Shown here: one piece after another, positions 7,255 through 9,093 of the stretch
Position numbering within the stretch: position 1 is the stretch's first letter
How the letters are laid out: each line of letters begins with the position of its first letter
DNA from: CAVZLD01 sp964522605
GTDB taxonomy: Bacteria; Planctomycetota; Planctomycetia; Pirellulales; Pirellulaceae
Direction: 5' to 3'
NCBI GenBank assembly: GCA_964522605.1
Contig: CAZFWV010000281.1
Location: forward strand, 1 to 9,093
DNA: 9,093 nucleotides
Made by a program: the position numbers and the translations under genes
The notes under the pieces: model-generated
What the model saw: the letters and a program-made list of their open reading frames with translations, nothing else
Told to the model about the DNA's origin: nothing
Databases searched by the model: none

Positions 7255-7439
7255 GTTTGGGTCCGGCGAACGGGTAACGGTAGAACAACAACACAACGGG
7301 ATGACGCAATGACAACTACGGCGGTTGGGAGTCGGTCACGAGTCGGCCGCGTCCGGCAGCGAACTCGGCCCTGAATCATCTTTCCCGTCGACCGGAGCAT
7401 CGATTTCTTCGAATGCCCGAATGCCTCGGATGGACTCAT
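7251..7439 (-). CDS. Candidate 62-residue gene between the two ATP-grasp ligases
   Basis: This frame starts at ATG 7439 with AAGGGA six bases upstream, and its TGA overlaps the ATG of the following ligase as ATGA. Those two signals are the evidence for it. The predicted peptide starts MSPSEAFGHSKKSMLRSTGK. It is strikingly basic (about 13 Arg/Lys against one Glu and one Asp), has cysteines at 28 and 49, and ends in a Val-rich stretch followed by Pro, Arg and Thr. I do not recognise it. It could be a substrate peptide for the flanking ligases or merely a coupling ORF. Against it, the amino-acid make-up is unusual, and a different frame of the same DNA (7479-7336) gives a more natural-looking acidic peptide. 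Third-position G+C does not separate the two. Confidence 0.35.
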   Translation of the reverse strand: MSPSEAFGHSKKSMLRSTGKMIQGRVRCRTRPTRDRLPTAVVVIASSRCVVVLPLPVRRTQT

Positions 7440-7445
7440 GACCGA

Positions 7446-7451
7446 TCCCTT
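7446..7451 (-). promoter_or_regulatory. Ribosome binding site before ATG 7439
   Basis: AAGGGA lies six bases before ATG 7439. It is the only well-spaced Shine-Dalgarno-like sequence I find in the gap between the two ATP-grasp genes. The other purine-rich site, AAGGAG at 7486-7481, directly follows the first ligase stop and sits one base from an in-frame TTG. Confidence 0.45.
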
Positions 7452-7484
7452 CAACAGGAACAGAACCGCCGATCCTCAAGCTCC

Positions 7485-8945
7485 TTACGCTGCCTGCCAG
7501 GAACGCGGCTCCCGCCGAAGCTGTGGTTCCCGGACGATCCTTTGCTCCAGGAATTGCTCGTAGATCGCTTCGACATCCGCCTCCATCCGTCCGACGATGA
7601 CAAACATCAACTTTCCGTGCCTGAGAAGCCCAATGTTGTAGGGAATCAGGCCGGCCGCTTTATGCGGCCCAAACAGCAAATCCGCATAGGCGGCTTCAAA
7701 TTCGTCGAACGAGGAAATCGTTGTGGGGACGATCATCGAGCGAAATGCATGCCAGGACGAAAGATCTGATTCCGCAGACTGCAAACTGTTGAAACGGTTC
7801 AAGAGTTGCGCCGGATACGCTGCCCCGGTCACGCGCGGATTCAATTCCGCAAAGAACATTTTCCGTTGCCCCGTCGCCGACTCGCGGTATTCGCAAAAAT
7901 CGAACCCTTGGTGCCCCGTGATCCGTCGCTCTCGCAGCCAGACACAGAAACGTTGAGCCGCAGCGACCATTTGATCGACAAGCGTCGCACGACTCGGATA
8001 CCGATTCCCAAGGTGCCGGAGCTGCGGATCAAGCAGCTGATCGCTAACCGACAGGCAGGTGATGTCTCCCGTCCGCGGGTCAATAAACATGCTGACATTC
8101 GGTGACGCTTCCAGTTCGTAATACGACTCGACCAAAAACACCGCGTCGGGCCGATTGCGACAGTAAGTCTGCAACCGGTGCCAGGTCGACTCCTCCTGCA
8201 AGGTAATCACGAAAGCAGATGACCCCGATGTGCCCTGAGTGCCACGCACAATCGCACGACCACAAACGGTTGCGTATTTCTCAACGGCTCGCCGCAACGA
8301 CCGGGGCAATTCGGAGCTCGCTGCCTCTCCCGGCGCAAGACGAACCACCTCTCCCGGCGGCATCGGCATCCCCAGCTCCAACGCCTTCTGCCGAACAAAC
8401 TGCTTGTCGTGCAATTTGAGCAATCTGCCCGGATGACTGTTCACGATGTGGACCGGCTTATGGATCGCACTCGCCAGCCGACACTGCAGCAATACATCGG
8501 CGTCGCTGGACACAAAGCAGTTCAGCCAAGCCTCCCGATCGTTGTGCAGCAGCCCGGCGACGCGTCGCAGACACGAAGTCTGTTGTAACAACCGAACAAC
8601 CAACGGATCCGACTGCCGCTCCGCACCCATCGCGGGCACCGTCACCACATGCGATGGTGCCGGCCCCAGCCCCAGGCCCTGCAGGTAACGCAGGTAAGCC
8701 ACGGGAACGGCATGAGCCACACAAACCACGTCCCCCTCTTCCGCAAGCAGCAGCGCCCGCTCCGCATAGCGCTCGAGTCCCGGCAACTGCCCCGTCAGGT
8801 CGCGAAGCCCGGGAAGCGGGGACAGGCAATGCACGAACAACTGGTTTGACAAACTGGGGATGGCACAGAAATTGGGCCCAAAAGGAGCTTTAGTTAAGTC
8901 GCGACGCGCCGACTTCTGACCGGCGGCTTGGGCTGCCCTCTGCAT
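7485..8945 (-). CDS. PGM1-like ATP-grasp peptide ligase
   Basis: The protein has 486 residues from ATG 8945 and resembles the family of PGM1, the ligase that attaches a peptide to a nonproteinogenic amino acid in pheganomycin synthesis. A pre-ATP-grasp region runs over about 34-175 (LFVHCLSPLPGLRDL, then VVCVAHAVPVAYL). The ATP-grasp core starts at HDKQFVRQKALELGMPMPPG (179-198). It continues with the nucleotide loop IVRGTQGTSGSS (232-243), a VESYY segment (272-276) that leads to SDQLLD (301-306), and GFDF (347-350). It ends with the metal-binding FAELNPRVTGAAYP (365-378), with Glu367, Asn369 and Arg371. The C-terminus (430-466, GLIPYNIGLLRHGKLMFVIV) looks like the PGM1 C-terminal region. Arg234 stands where many ATP-grasp enzymes have Lys. 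ATG 8945 has only a weak GGA upstream. An in-frame TTG at 9047 would add 34 residues that I do not support. Family membership rests on motif memory, and the substrate is unknown. Confidence 0.83.
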   Translation of the reverse strand: MQRAAQAAGQKSARRDLTKAPFGPNFCAIPSLSNQLFVHCLSPLPGLRDLTGQLPGLERYAERALLLAEEGDVVCVAHAVPVAYLRYLQGLGLGPAPSHVVTVPAMGAERQSDPLVVRLLQQTSCLRRVAGLLHNDREAWLNCFVSSDADVLLQCRLASAIHKPVHIVNSHPGRLLKLHDKQFVRQKALELGMPMPPGEVVRLAPGEAASSELPRSLRRAVEKYATVCGRAIVRGTQGTSGSSAFVITLQEESTWHRLQTYCRNRPDAVFLVESYYELEASPNVSMFIDPRTGDITCLSVSDQLLDPQLRHLGNRYPSRATLVDQMVAAAQRFCVWLRERRITGHQGFDFCEYRESATGQRKMFFAELNPRVTGAAYPAQLLNRFNSLQSAESDLSSWHAFRSMIVPTTISSFDEFEAAYADLLFGPHKAAGLIPYNIGLLRHGKLMFVIVGRMEADVEAIYEQFLEQRIVREPQLRREPRSWQAA

Positions 8946-8994
8946 GATTGCCGTTCCGTTGCTGTTCGGGTCGATCGAGTGATCCGGGAACCGG

Positions 8995-9023
8995 GAAATA
9001 CGCAAGCAGGCGAATCGCGTCAA
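8995..9023 (-). promoter_or_regulatory. Possible sigma-70-type promoter for the ATP-grasp block
   Basis: On the minus strand TTGACG (9023-9018) is followed after 17 bases by TATTTC (9000-8995), about 50 bases before ATG 8945. The -35 box and spacing are good but the -10 box matches only about half of the consensus, so this is tentative. A short palindrome AGGAAG-C-CTTCCT (9060-9072) lies upstream and may belong to the end of an earlier transcript. Confidence 0.25.
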
Positions 9024-9093
9024 GATCAGTTGGCCGCGCGCTGGCAAACAAGGAAAACTAGGAAGCCTTCCTTGGTCCGCCGACCGCGCATGG

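Noticed and set aside
9029..9091. 21-codon frame starting at ATG 9091 upstream of the first ligase
   Set aside because: Too short and too close to the window edge to judge, with no upstream sequence in which to see a ribosome binding site.

Overview
The window looks like bacterial chromosome, roughly 60% G+C, with every convincing gene on the minus strand. Read in the direction of transcription (high to low coordinates) it has two blocks. I infer a planctomycete, probably Pirellulales-like, from general protein character and from a dispersed-looking repeat near 1161-1226 that resembles repeats I associate with that group. This assignment comes from memory and was not searched.

Block 1 (about 9093-6133) encodes two different ATP-grasp ligases. 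The first (8945-7485) resembles the PGM1-type peptide ligases, with a pre-ATP-grasp region, an ATP-grasp core and a PGM1-like C-terminal region. The second (7254-6133) resembles RimK/glutathione-synthetase-type ATP-grasp enzymes. Between them lies a candidate 62-codon gene (7439-7251). It has a good ribosome binding site and its stop overlaps the start of the second ligase as ATGA. The same gap also holds a 47-codon acidic open frame. Two ligases plus a small peptide frame suggest a peptide-ligation or peptide-modification module, which is the least ordinary content here. The substrate cannot be read from the sequence.

A 490-base gap (6132-5641) separates the blocks. It holds a large imperfect inverted repeat (6014-6113), smaller repeats, and a candidate 35-codon leader frame (5722-5615) that runs into hypB.

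Block 2 (5640-2) is a [NiFe]-hydrogenase maturation operon in the order hypB-hypF-hypC-hypD-hypE. HypF and HypE make the cyanide ligand from carbamoyl phosphate, with the C-terminal Cys of HypE as carrier. HypC and HypD assemble the Fe(CN)2CO unit, and HypB is the nickel-insertion GTPase. The hypF/hypC and hypC/hypD boundaries overlap, which implies translational coupling. hypE instead sits behind a 228-base gap carrying a double-hairpin repeat. hypA, which usually precedes hypB in this order, is absent, and no hydrogenase structural gene is in the window.
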